Origin: Parasporobacterium sp.
GTDB lineage: Bacteria > Bacillota > Clostridia > Lachnospirales > Lachnospiraceae
DNA: 36,830 nt
Assembly (NCBI GenBank): GCA_017510065.1
Contig: JAFWOB010000048.1
Coordinates: forward strand, 1 to 36,830
Direction of reading: 5' to 3'
Each line of letters opens with the position of its first letter. The stretch's first letter is position 1. The translations under genes and the position numbers were made by a program. Shown here piece after piece: positions 24,085-32,675 of the stretch. The notes beneath the pieces were generated by a model. That model ran no database searches. It was not told where the DNA came from and saw only the letters and a list, made by a program, of their open reading frames with translations.

Positions 24085-25869
24085 TCATTCTCCTACTCGT
24101 TCATACAGTTTTACGACAGCACCGTTTTCATTATACAGGTCCATACGGAAATTTCCATGGCAGTAATAATAAATCCGGCGATAAGTATTAATCAGCCCCA
24201 GATGTCCGTCAAAACCGGAATCTTCCGAAAGGTCGCCCTTTTCGATCCGACGGAAAGTTTTGCGCAGCCGGCTCAGGGTATCCCAGTCAAATCCGTCTCC
24301 ATTATCCTGAACGATCAGAACAGGTTTTCCTTCTTCGTAGTATCCCAGGATCAGGATCCGCCGCTGGAAGTCAGCACCTTTTACACCGTATTTTAACGAA
24401 TTCTCTACCAGAGGCTGCAGGGTCAGTCTGGGGATAACAGTATCCATCATCTCCTCCGGTACGTCGATTTCAAATTCCAGATGATCTTCATAGCGTGCCT
24501 TACACAGATACAGATAGTTTCGGACATGGTCCAGTTCTTCCCTTAATGTGGCGGTCTGGGAACGGACATCTGTGGAATAGCGAAGCATCCGGGCAAACTG
24601 GTCACACAGTTCCGTAATTTCTTCGCTGCCGCTTTCCAGTCCTTTGGCGCTGATAATATTCAGAGTATTATAGATAAAATGCGGGTTGATCTGCAGTTGC
24701 AGAGCATTCAGCTGTGCTTTCAGGGTACCTTCCCGGAGAGAAACCTCATTATCGTGAGATTCCCGGAGCTTGGTCAGCATATTATTGAATGTCTGTTCCA
24801 GCTCATACATTTCCGGATCCCTCGGAGTTATTACATGGACAGGGCCGGTATTTTCGGTATGTGCAAGAAAGGCGTCTGCGGGCAGTTCGTTGATTTTACC
24901 CTGAAGTTTTCGGATGGACCTGGTAAGTCCCAGAGAGATTAATACGACCATAAATACTGCAAACAGCAGGATCGGAAGCATAATCATCAGCGAGCGTTTC
25001 AGTATGGCTGAGCGGGTATTACCAAGGGCATCGATTTCCTGGGAAATATAAATATCCAGTCCCAGGGTCTTGCTGTGCTGGCGGACCACCAGACGGTCAC
25101 TGGCACCCTCAATCTGATAATGCAGCATTTCCCCGAGCGGAATATCTCCATAATCATAATCGTCCTTCCACATACGGAACAGATCATCGCCGTTGTCGAA
25201 AATCGCCTGTGTGGAGATTCCTTCCTGCTCCAGAACCAGGAAAATATTAGCCAGATCATCCAACGGAGCGGAGACTTCCAGATATCCGATCAGTTCTCCG
25301 TGATACATGACAGCCCGGACATCAGTGAAAACCAGTACATTGCCCCGGATGGACCAGGGGTCCGGATGAGCCCCCAGAATCAGATGCCCATAGGGATTAT
25401 TATCCAGACGTTCCAGATATTCCAGAGAATCAACGGTATCCCGTGCCTCATCGGAAAAACTGACAATTGCATCAGTCTTTTCAAACCTGCTGGTGAGGAA
25501 AAAACCGTCTCGGTTGTAAACGCTGACTCTGAAAAATGCAGAAGACAGCGGTGCTTCATACATGATCCGGGACATCTGTGTCTGGGCATTTACCAGATTG
25601 ACAGAATATTCGATATCCCCACTGTCGGAAATCGTATGAAAAGAATCCATGAAGACAGAATTGGACGTCAGTTCTTCCATGGAGTAATCCATGAGCCGGA
25701 TATAGTCCTCGATCTCTGTCTGCATCATAGTGCTCATGGTGTTCAGAGAAGTGTGGGTATTGGCATACAGATTGTCCAGACTGGAATGGTAGGATATGAA
25801 AGTAAATGCCAGCGTGACAACAGCTGCCAGTACAGAGAACAGGATGATCAGTTTGACGCTCATTTTCAT
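24085..25869 (-). CDS. Sensor histidine kinase (YesM-like)
   Basis: 594 residues, AAAGGAGG before the ATG. Membrane segment 1 is at about residues 5-27 and segment 2 at about 295-315 (MIMLPILLFAVFMVVLISLG); the 270 residues between form an external Cache-like sensor. HAMP-like helices follow. The phospho-acceptor motif is LQLQINPHFIYNTLNI, and the ATPase domain has LVENSLKYGV, VQDNGDGFDW and GHLGLINTYRR. This family senses extracellular sugars or oligosaccharides, often with a binding protein, and phosphorylates an AraC-type regulator. Diverges from the CBM9/ABC operon. Confidence 0.93.
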   Translation of the reverse strand: MKMSVKLIILFSVLAAVVTLAFTFISYHSSLDNLYANTHTSLNTMSTMMQTEIEDYIRLMDYSMEELTSNSVFMDSFHTISDSGDIEYSVNLVNAQTQMSRIMYEAPLSSAFFRVSVYNRDGFFLTSRFEKTDAIVSFSDEARDTVDSLEYLERLDNNPYGHLILGAHPDPWSIRGNVLVFTDVRAVMYHGELIGYLEVSAPLDDLANIFLVLEQEGISTQAIFDNGDDLFRMWKDDYDYGDIPLGEMLHYQIEGASDRLVVRQHSKTLGLDIYISQEIDALGNTRSAILKRSLMIMLPILLFAVFMVVLISLGLTRSIRKLQGKINELPADAFLAHTENTGPVHVITPRDPEMYELEQTFNNMLTKLRESHDNEVSLREGTLKAQLNALQLQINPHFIYNTLNIISAKGLESGSEEITELCDQFARMLRYSTDVRSQTATLREELDHVRNYLYLCKARYEDHLEFEIDVPEEMMDTVIPRLTLQPLVENSLKYGVKGADFQRRILILGYYEEGKPVLIVQDNGDGFDWDTLSRLRKTFRRIEKGDLSEDSGFDGHLGLINTYRRIYYYCHGNFRMDLYNENGAVVKLYERVGE

Positions 25870-25905
25870 GGCAGCTGCCTCCTTTCCGGATGATGATTAT
25901 GAATC

Positions 25906-25935
25906 ATTATAGTATAAATGGGTCCTATTTTACAA
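25906..25935 (-). promoter_or_regulatory. Promoter of the kinase/regulator operon, overlapping operator site 5
   Basis: On the minus strand TTGTAA (25935-25930), an 18-nt spacer and a perfect TATAAT (25911-25906) lie 37 nt before the kinase start. The -35 and part of the spacer coincide with the first repeat of operator site 5. Regulator bound there to activate the divergent operon should cover this promoter. Confidence 0.6.
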
Positions 25936-25956
25936 ATAGTTGTGTCGGATATTCCA
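25920..25956 (+). promoter_or_regulatory. Regulon operator site 5, upstream of the CBM9/ABC operon
   Basis: Direct repeats GGGTCCTATTTTACA (25920-25934) and GTGTCGGATATTCCA (25942-25956), 22 bp apart. A perfect TATAAT (25980-25985) begins 23 nt later, and the CBM9 gene starts at 26071. Confidence 0.75.
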
Positions 25957-26070
25957 TGGTGAACATCCGGCGCGTTTTTTATAATTCTGACAGACTGAAC
26001 AAAATGTATTTTGTATGCATACTGTGACAGAATAATGAAAGGGAAAATATAAAAAAGCAGGAGGTATTCT

Positions 26071-26853
26071 ATGAAAGTTAAGAGAATGATCGCTTTGGGG
26101 CTGGCTGCAGCATGTATCCTGGTTCCGGCATTTACGGCAACGGCAGACGAAAAAGTGAACCTGGATGCCCACAAAGCACCGGGCGAGGTTTCCATCGACG
26201 GAGCTCTGGATGAATGGAACCTGAACAGCGTGGCAGACATTACGGAGAAAGAACAGCTGGTAAGAGATGAAGGCCAGTGGACAGGACCGGAGGATCTGAG
26301 CCTGAACATTTCCGTTATGTGGGATGAAGAGAATCTTTATATCGGCGGAACGATTATGGATGATACTCCGTTTATGTACCGTGAGGGATTTCCTCCCGAC
26401 ATGGCGGATTCACTGGTGGTTTTCTTCGGCACTGATCCGGCAGCAGACCCTGCACGTACCGAATATGTGGCAGAAGACTTTCGTGTCACTATGGTCCTTG
26501 ATGATTACTATTTCAATACCGGCATTGACCGTGACATGATCGCAGACGACAAGGGATTTGAGACCATAGGCGAAGACGGCGACGAACAGGTCCTGGACGG
26601 ATACGAGTGTGCAGTGGAAGAGATCGATGGCGGCTATACCTTTGAAATGGTGATCCCGTGGAGCAATTTCTCCAACGACGAGATCCCGGTCTTTGTTCCG
26701 GCGGCAGGCGTGACAACTGCATTTGAACTCGGCATGTTCGACCTTGATTTCCCGTGCCCGGGTGTTGCGACCGCACGTATGCAGTGGGCAGGCCGCAGTA
26801 TGGATGTGGATGAAGATCCGAGCCTGTGGGGCACCATTACATTTGTAGAATAA
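26071..26853 (+). CDS. Secreted CBM9-like carbohydrate-binding protein
   Basis: 260 residues, CAGGAGG before the ATG. The signal peptide ends near TATA/DEK. The mature part has the CBM9/DOMON-like pattern: VSIDGALDEWN (residues 41-50), then VMWDEENLYIGGTIMDDTPF, DSLVVFFGTDP, YTFEMVIPWSNF and a C-terminal MQWAGRS. Such domains bind reducing ends or oligosaccharides on xylan and cellulose hydrolases; here the domain stands alone with no catalytic partner in the same chain. As first gene of the ABC operon it may capture oligosaccharide outside the cell or present it to the solute-binding protein or the sensor kinase. Confidence 0.78.
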   Translation: MKVKRMIALGLAAACILVPAFTATADEKVNLDAHKAPGEVSIDGALDEWNLNSVADITEKEQLVRDEGQWTGPEDLSLNISVMWDEENLYIGGTIMDDTPFMYREGFPPDMADSLVVFFGTDPAADPARTEYVAEDFRVTMVLDDYYFNTGIDRDMIADDKGFETIGEDGDEQVLDGYECAVEEIDGGYTFEMVIPWSNFSNDEIPVFVPAAGVTTAFELGMFDLDFPCPGVATARMQWAGRSMDVDEDPSLWGTITFVE

Positions 26854-26886
26854 GGGATTGTTGTTAAACGGAAGGGAGTATTTGTA

Positions 26887-28245
26887 ATGATCAGAAGAAA
26901 ACTGATGCCGGTTCTGGCACTGGTGCTTGCAGCGGTCATGCTGATGGCCGGAACGGCATTTGCCAAGAATGAAAAAATCACCGAGCTGGATATTCCGGCA
27001 ACCCTGGAAGATGATGCGGCAGAAGGCACAGTAAATGTTTATCACTGGTGGACAGCCGGCGGTGAAAAAGATGCCATTGAAGCCGTGATCGACGGATTTG
27101 AGTATTATTATCCGGATTCCACTGCTCAGTCCAATGCCATCCCCGGCGGTGCCGGCGGCGCCATGGTCATGAAGGTCAAGGTCCTTCAGCAGGCAGGTAA
27201 GAGTCCGGAAGCTTTCCAGGCACATCCCGGTCAGGAGATCCAGCCGTACCTTGACGGCGATATGCTGTTTGATCTGAGCGAAGTATGGGAATATGCAGGG
27301 ATCCATGACCGCATGATCGCCGGGCTCGATGAACTGTGCCGGGCCTCTGACGGCAATTATTATATCGTTCCCATTGGCATCCACAAGACCAATACCATCT
27401 TCTACAGCATCGAAATGTTTGAAGAATACGGCATCGAGATCCCGGATGAAGAGAATATCACATGGGAAGAGTTCTTTGATATCTGTGACCAGTTCCAGGC
27501 AGTTCTTCCGGAAGGCAAGTACGCAGTGGACCTGGGCGACAGAAAAGGCTGGGCAGCCTGCCAGGTATTTGAAGACATCATGATGGGTACCGATCCGCAG
27601 ATCTATGAAGACTTTATCAACGGCAAAGCAACTGCGGAGCAGGTGCAGCAGGTACTGGACACCTTCTCCAAACTGATGGAGTATGTGGCACCGGATCATG
27701 CAGCAAGAGAGTGGTATGAGACAGCAGGCCGTATGGTTGCGGGCGATTACGCCATGCAGATCATGGGGACCTGGGAGCAGCCTCTGATGACCAGTCTGGG
27801 CTGGGAGTACGGCGAGGATTACGGCATCTTCAATATGCCGGGCACCGAAGGATACTACGGCATGTGCATTGACGGATTCGTTGTCCCGAATGATTCTTCT
27901 GATGTAGAAGGCGGCGTGCGCTGGGCGTATATCGTCTCCCAGACAGACGTACAGGAAGATTTCAGCGAAGTCAAAGAGTCTGTATCACCGTATACCGACG
28001 TGGAAGATTATGTCTACAATGACGCAACTCTCAGATTCAAAGAAGAGATGCTTTCTGACGACGTAACCTATTATCCCAGCTTTACACACGGCACAGCACT
28101 TCCGTGGGCTGCATCATCAGACCTGCAGACACGTATCACGGACTTTTCTACAAGTCCGGATCCGGATACGGCACGCTATGCCAAGATGATCACTGACGCA
28201 TTAACCGAAGCAGGAGTGGAAGGAGACTGGAGCATTGTTAAATAA
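26887..28245 (+). CDS. Sugar ABC transporter solute-binding protein (CUT1, family 1)
   Basis: 452 residues, AAGGGAG before the ATG. The signal peptide ends GTAFA/KNE with no lipobox Cys. The mature N terminus VNVYHWWTAGGEKDAIEAV and later NAIPGGAGGAMVMKVKVLQ resemble glucose/oligosaccharide-binding proteins of the CUT1 type, with further segments VPIGIHKTNTIFYS and AMQIMGTWEQ. It would bind the sugar released by the GH3 enzymes and dock on the two permeases downstream. The last codons overlap the TTG start of GH3-3. Confidence 0.9.
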   Translation: MIRRKLMPVLALVLAAVMLMAGTAFAKNEKITELDIPATLEDDAAEGTVNVYHWWTAGGEKDAIEAVIDGFEYYYPDSTAQSNAIPGGAGGAMVMKVKVLQQAGKSPEAFQAHPGQEIQPYLDGDMLFDLSEVWEYAGIHDRMIAGLDELCRASDGNYYIVPIGIHKTNTIFYSIEMFEEYGIEIPDEENITWEEFFDICDQFQAVLPEGKYAVDLGDRKGWAACQVFEDIMMGTDPQIYEDFINGKATAEQVQQVLDTFSKLMEYVAPDHAAREWYETAGRMVAGDYAMQIMGTWEQPLMTSLGWEYGEDYGIFNMPGTEGYYGMCIDGFVVPNDSSDVEGGVRWAYIVSQTDVQEDFSEVKESVSPYTDVEDYVYNDATLRFKEEMLSDDVTYYPSFTHGTALPWAASSDLQTRITDFSTSPDPDTARYAKMITDALTEAGVEGDWSIVK

Positions 28246-30268
28246 AAGACTGATCGCCGGTGTTATGGGGGCAGCACTGGCTGTAACCGCAATTTGCCCG
28301 CTGACATGCTTTGCAGCAAAGAAGAAAGAAGTAACACATGTGGAACTGACTGTGATCGAAGCAACGGAAGAACAGCACGAGCTGGTCGCTGCCTGCAAGG
28401 AGATCATCGAAGCGGACGGCCTTAAGTTCAAGGATATGAACGCTAATGGGCAGTTGGATGTTTACGAAGACTGGAGAGAAGATGCGGAGACCAGAACCGC
28501 CGATCTGATCAGCCAGATGACGATCCGGGAAAAGGTTTCCCAGATGCAGCATCCAACCTTTGTTCCGAAGGGGGATGGTTCCACACCGAATTATCTGAGT
28601 AAATGGTCCAAAGATGAAGACATCGGATTCATCCTGGTAAGAGAGCTGACCGATCTGAAGGATGATGACGGCAATATCATCGCAACGGCTCCGGAAGTGG
28701 CAGTAGCCAATCTGAACCAGGTACAGGCATGGGGTGAAGAAAGCCGTCTGGGTATCCCGATCATCATCTCCATGGATTCCGTACACGGGACATCCTATGT
28801 AGAAGGTGCGACCGTTACCCCGCATAACCTGGGGCTTGCAGCGACCCGTGACAAGGAACTGGTTGCCCAGCTGGCAGATATTGCCCGCCAGGAGCATATC
28901 GCTGTCGGTGCACGCATGACGCTGTCACCGGAAGCGGATATCGCTACCGAGCCCCGTTGGGGACGTGTCATGGAAACCTTTGGTGAAGACCCTGATTTTG
29001 TGACCGAAATGACAGTTGCACAGGTGATCGGTTTCCAGGCAGGATCCGAAGGATTGAATGAGGATTCCATCATCGCCTGCATGAAGCATTTCCCGGGTGC
29101 AGGTCCGCAGATGGAAGGTGTTGATATGGCTCCGATCATTTCCACGGAGGAATCTCTCCAGGAGCATCTGAAACCGTATATCGCAGCGATCGAGGTCGGA
29201 CTGGCATCCGTCATGCCGTATTACTCCATCCCGATCAGTATTTCCGAGATTGCAGCCCTGGGCAGCAAGGAAACCCTTCAGGATCTCCTTCGCCAGGATC
29301 TTGGCTTCGACGGCATCATCCAGACAGACTGGGGCATGATCTGGGGTATCCAGCAGAGTAAAGCGATGTGGGGAGATGAAGTCAGCGAAGACGAAGCAAT
29401 CCTGATCGGCGTTATGGAAGGACAGGTCGACGGTATCGGAGGCGAGTCGATCAGCCTGATCGATTCCATGGAAGAAATGTACGGCAACGGTGATATCACC
29501 GACGAAGTACTGGACGCAGCATGCCACAGGATCCTCAGGGCGAAATTCCAGATGGGAATGTTCGAGAATCCCTACGCTGATCCGGCATATGCAGTTGAAT
29601 ATGTAGGAAATGAAGAAAACCAGGCCCTGAACCTCAAGGCTGCCGAAGAGTCCATGACCCTTCTTAAGAACGACGGCATCCTTCCCCTGGAAGCAGGCAA
29701 GAAGATCCTGGTATGCGGCCAGAGAGCCGGTGATATGGACTCCCTGTGCGGCGGCTGGTCATCCCTGCAGAAAGGCCTGACGGTTGCAGAAGCCGTTGCA
29801 GAATATGCAGGTGAAGGGGCAGAAGTCGTATACGAAGCGGAAGACCTTGATATTATCAGGGAAGAAGCGGCTAAGGCGGATGTGGTTATCTGTGCGATCG
29901 GCGAAGCCAGCTACATGCATACTTCTCCGTGGGGACCCGATACACTGGAGATCACCAAAGTCCAGAAAGAAATGCTGGAAGCAGTCAAGGAAACCGGTAC
30001 GCCGATGGTAACCGTTGTGATCACCGGACGGCCGATCATCCTGACCTGGTGTGATGAAAATACAGATGCGGTCCTGATGGCATATTATCCGGGCTGCCAG
30101 GGCGGTGTTGCGATCGCCGAGACGCTGTTCGGCATCAACAACCCGACAGGCCTTCTTCCGATCCAGATGCCCCGTGATATGGAATCTGTCCTGAACCAGG
30201 AGAGCGATATTGCTTATGATCTTGAGGATCCGCTGTATGATTACGGATTTGGTCTGAGTTACGAATAA
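28235..30268 (+). CDS. Secreted glycoside hydrolase family 3 protein (GH3-3)
   Basis: 677 residues from a TTG overlapping the end of the binding-protein gene by 11 nt, with AAGGAGA 8 nt upstream; this start keeps a full signal peptide (LNKRLIAGVMGAALAVTAIC...CFA). The barrel has FKDMNANGQLDVYEDWR, ISMDSVHGTSYV, LSPEADIATEPRWGR, KHFPGAGPQ and the nucleophile motif GIIQTDWG. The second domain has LLKNDGILPL, GEASYMHTSPWG and the C-terminal YPGCQGGVAIAETLFG then DPLYDYGFGLSY. This is a standard beta-glucosidase-type architecture. At the place where the acid/base Glu of the GE.PY.E motif is expected, this protein has His (GEASYMH). Translational coupling ties its amount to the binding protein. 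Confidence 0.9.
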   Translation: MLNKRLIAGVMGAALAVTAICPLTCFAAKKKEVTHVELTVIEATEEQHELVAACKEIIEADGLKFKDMNANGQLDVYEDWREDAETRTADLISQMTIREKVSQMQHPTFVPKGDGSTPNYLSKWSKDEDIGFILVRELTDLKDDDGNIIATAPEVAVANLNQVQAWGEESRLGIPIIISMDSVHGTSYVEGATVTPHNLGLAATRDKELVAQLADIARQEHIAVGARMTLSPEADIATEPRWGRVMETFGEDPDFVTEMTVAQVIGFQAGSEGLNEDSIIACMKHFPGAGPQMEGVDMAPIISTEESLQEHLKPYIAAIEVGLASVMPYYSIPISISEIAALGSKETLQDLLRQDLGFDGIIQTDWGMIWGIQQSKAMWGDEVSEDEAILIGVMEGQVDGIGGESISLIDSMEEMYGNGDITDEVLDAACHRILRAKFQMGMFENPYADPAYAVEYVGNEENQALNLKAAEESMTLLKNDGILPLEAGKKILVCGQRAGDMDSLCGGWSSLQKGLTVAEAVAEYAGEGAEVVYEAEDLDIIREEAAKADVVICAIGEASYMHTSPWGPDTLEITKVQKEMLEAVKETGTPMVTVVITGRPIILTWCDENTDAVLMAYYPGCQGGVAIAETLFGINNPTGLLPIQMPRDMESVLNQESDIAYDLEDPLYDYGFGLSYE

Positions 30269-30277
30269 ATCTGTTCT

Positions 30278-30311
30278 GTGGGGAACGGCCGCGAAACCTG
30301 CTGTTCCCCGC
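30278..30311 (+). other. Hairpin inside the ABC operon
   Basis: GGGGAAC (30280-30286) pairs with GTTCCCC (30303-30309), and the stem can extend one or two pairs outward. It lies 10 nt after the GH3-3 stop with no T-run. Such a stem could protect the upstream mRNA and lower expression of the permease genes relative to the binding protein. Confidence 0.5.
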
Positions 30312-30344
30312 TGCTGAAGTTTTCGATAACTCAAGGGAGGAAAT

Positions 30345-31232
30345 ATGACAAAAAAACAATCGTGGTTTTCGAAACATCCGATGTGGCCCATGATCTTCCC
30401 GGCAGCGCTGCTGATCTATTTTGTTTACGTCAGCCTGGGCTGGAACCTGTGGGTGTCTGTGTCAAACTGGCCGGAAGGAGAGCTGGTACCGTCTTACGGA
30501 TGGGGAGGCTTCGGCTGGTATGCACAGATGTTCTCGGACGGTGATTTCTGGAAATCCTTTTTAAATACGATCTTACTGTTCCTGATCATTCCGATCTGTC
30601 TGCTGATCGGTCTCGGGCTGGCGCTTCTGATGGATCAGGGGCTGAAGGGAACGACAGCGTTCCGAAGCCTTATTCTTCTGCCGTTTGCCCTGTCTTATGT
30701 TGTAACCGGTACCGTGTGGGCATGGATGTACAATCCTTCCAACGGCATCATCAACTCGATCCTGAAACTGTTCGGGGCGGATACGTCGCAGCTGCAGTGG
30801 ATCGCGAATCCGAAGACGGTTATGGTGTGCATCATCATTGCACTTGTATGGCAGTTTTCCGGATATGTGGCACTGATCATGCTGGCAGGCATCAAATCCG
30901 TTCCCCAGAATGTGATCAATGCGGCCAAGCTTGACGGGGCGTATTCCATGAGGATCTACCGTAAGCTTGTGATCCCGCAGCTAAAAGGTGCGATCGTATC
31001 ATCAATTACCGTCATTGCGATGTTTGCTCTCAGATCGTTCGACTTTATCTGGCAGATGACAGGCGGCGGACCGGGCAATGCTTCTTATACACTGCCGGTA
31101 TATATGTATAAGGTGACCTTTGAGAAAAACAATTTTGCCTACGGTGCAGCCATCTCCAGCTTCCTTTTGGTGCTGGTACTGGTGCTTATACTGCCCTTTA
31201 CCTGGCTAACCAGCCGAAAGAAGAAAGCGTAA
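30345..31232 (+). CDS. Sugar ABC transporter permease (MalF/UgpA type)
   Basis: 295 residues, GGGAGG before the ATG. Six membrane segments. The coupling EAA loop is clear: IKSVPQNVINAAKLDGA then YRKLVIPQLKGA. Also TVWAWMYNPSNGIINSILK, typical of the MalF-like subunit of CUT1 systems. Forms the membrane channel with the following permease; 15 nt separate the two genes. Confidence 0.93.
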   Translation: MTKKQSWFSKHPMWPMIFPAALLIYFVYVSLGWNLWVSVSNWPEGELVPSYGWGGFGWYAQMFSDGDFWKSFLNTILLFLIIPICLLIGLGLALLMDQGLKGTTAFRSLILLPFALSYVVTGTVWAWMYNPSNGIINSILKLFGADTSQLQWIANPKTVMVCIIIALVWQFSGYVALIMLAGIKSVPQNVINAAKLDGAYSMRIYRKLVIPQLKGAIVSSITVIAMFALRSFDFIWQMTGGGPGNASYTLPVYMYKVTFEKNNFAYGAAISSFLLVLVLVLILPFTWLTSRKKKA

Positions 31233-31247
31233 GGAGGGAGCGATAAG

Positions 31248-32624
31248 ATGAAAAGATATAAACCGCCAAAAGAAAAATTATCCGGGAAAATGAGAGCCTT
31301 GAGGATCATTTTCTATGTGGTGATGATCATTATCACCCTGCTTTTTCTGCTTCCTTTCTGGGGAACGATCACCACATCCCTGAAGAGCAGCACTGATGCC
31401 ATGACGACCAATGCGCTGTGGTTTACCTCCGAAGTAGAGATCGGTGTGAAGAATCTGCCGGAAGGCACGTCCCTGGCCGATGTTGTCGGATACCAGGAAA
31501 CAGGCAAACATCAGTATTTTGCCACATTGATCGAAGATACAGACAATCTTCCGAAAAAATATTTTTATGATGAAATAAATGACCTGTATTACACGGATGA
31601 GGTAAAGATCAGGAGTTCCGCAGACAACATCTCTCTCTCAGATCTTGTTTATGATGAGGAGAGCGGCAAGTATCTGACGCCTGACGGCGTGGAAGTAGGC
31701 GTTTCCCGTCTTCCGGAAGGGGTGGCACTGACCGATCTTTATGAATATGCGGAACCGGGTGACTATCATTATTATGCAAATGAGGTTGATATCGAAGATC
31801 TTCCGGAAGGAGTCAAAAAGTCTGACTGCGTGGAGATCGACGGAAAATACTATGCAGATGAGGTGACGATCAGCAATCTTCCGGGAAATGTTTCCCTTGC
31901 GGATGTTACCTATGATGAAGAAACAGGAAAGTACTATGCGACCACAAAGATCTCTCTGGATGCCTATGGAAAAGCATTCAGTATGCTGAAGAAATCCATG
32001 CTCAACAGCTTGATCATTACGATCTTCGGTGCGCTGGGATCCTGCTTCCTGGGATCTATCTGTGCCTATGCCATCAGCAAGTACCGTTTTAAATTCGACG
32101 GGTTATTCTTCCTGCTTCTGTCTGCGGCGATCTATCTTCCGTATCAGGCGATCCTGATCCCGCTGATGCGGACCATGACCGATGTCGGACTTTATGATAC
32201 CCATATCGGCGTGATCCTGATCCATACCATTTACGGCATGCCCATGTGTATGTCCATGTTCAGGGGATTTTACAGCGAGGTCCCGGATGCATTGCTGAAG
32301 CAGGCGATGATCGACGGCAACGGGCCGTGGAGGATCTACGGAAAGATCATTCTTCCCAATACCATGATCGCTTCAGTCACCGTCCTGGTGTTCCAGTGCA
32401 CATCCATCTGGAACGAAATGCTGTTTGCACTTACCATGACAACAGAACAGGTGGCGGAACCTGCGACTATGGCACTCAACAAAATGGTCAGTTCCATGGC
32501 TGCGGAATTCAACCTGCAGATGGCCGGTTCCATCTGGCTGACGCTTCCGATACTGATCCTGTATCTCCTGATGGGTAAATATCTGATCCGCGGATATATG
32601 GCCGGCGCGGTGACAGCATCCTGA
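31248..32624 (+). CDS. Sugar ABC transporter permease (MalG/UgpE type) with large external insert
   Basis: 458 residues where about 280 is usual. Membrane segment 1 covers residues 18-40; the normal MalG core resumes near residue 240 (AYGKAFSMLKKSMLNSLIIT), with ICAYAISKYRFKFDG and the EAA loop EVPDALLKQAMIDG...GKIILP (344-370). Between them about 175 residues (62-236) are inserted into the first external loop. The insert has four or five related units of the form EVxIxxLPEGVxLxD followed by YDEETGKYY. The reading frame is intact and codon use looks like the flanks, so this is not a frameshift. The insert would sit on the outer face next to the binding protein. Confidence 0.9.
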   Translation: MKRYKPPKEKLSGKMRALRIIFYVVMIIITLLFLLPFWGTITTSLKSSTDAMTTNALWFTSEVEIGVKNLPEGTSLADVVGYQETGKHQYFATLIEDTDNLPKKYFYDEINDLYYTDEVKIRSSADNISLSDLVYDEESGKYLTPDGVEVGVSRLPEGVALTDLYEYAEPGDYHYYANEVDIEDLPEGVKKSDCVEIDGKYYADEVTISNLPGNVSLADVTYDEETGKYYATTKISLDAYGKAFSMLKKSMLNSLIITIFGALGSCFLGSICAYAISKYRFKFDGLFFLLLSAAIYLPYQAILIPLMRTMTDVGLYDTHIGVILIHTIYGMPMCMSMFRGFYSEVPDALLKQAMIDGNGPWRIYGKIILPNTMIASVTVLVFQCTSIWNEMLFALTMTTEQVAEPATMALNKMVSSMAAEFNLQMAGSIWLTLPILILYLLMGKYLIRGYMAGAVTAS

Positions 32625-32675
32625 AGTTTATTGCAACTGGTCTTGATCAAACAATCATAGAAGAGGGAAACTATT

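Noticed and set aside
1745-25943. ACAA-N4-TTGT read as a simple palindromic operator
   Set aside because: The inverted form is imperfect at two sites (CTGT at 14442-14453 and at site 6), while the 22-bp direct repeat and its fixed distance to the -10 hold in all six and fit an AraC-type protein better.
31248-32624. Frameshift or gene fusion as explanation for the long MalG-type permease
   Set aside because: The frame is continuous, the insert is built of regular internal repeats, and both flanks align with one normal permease.
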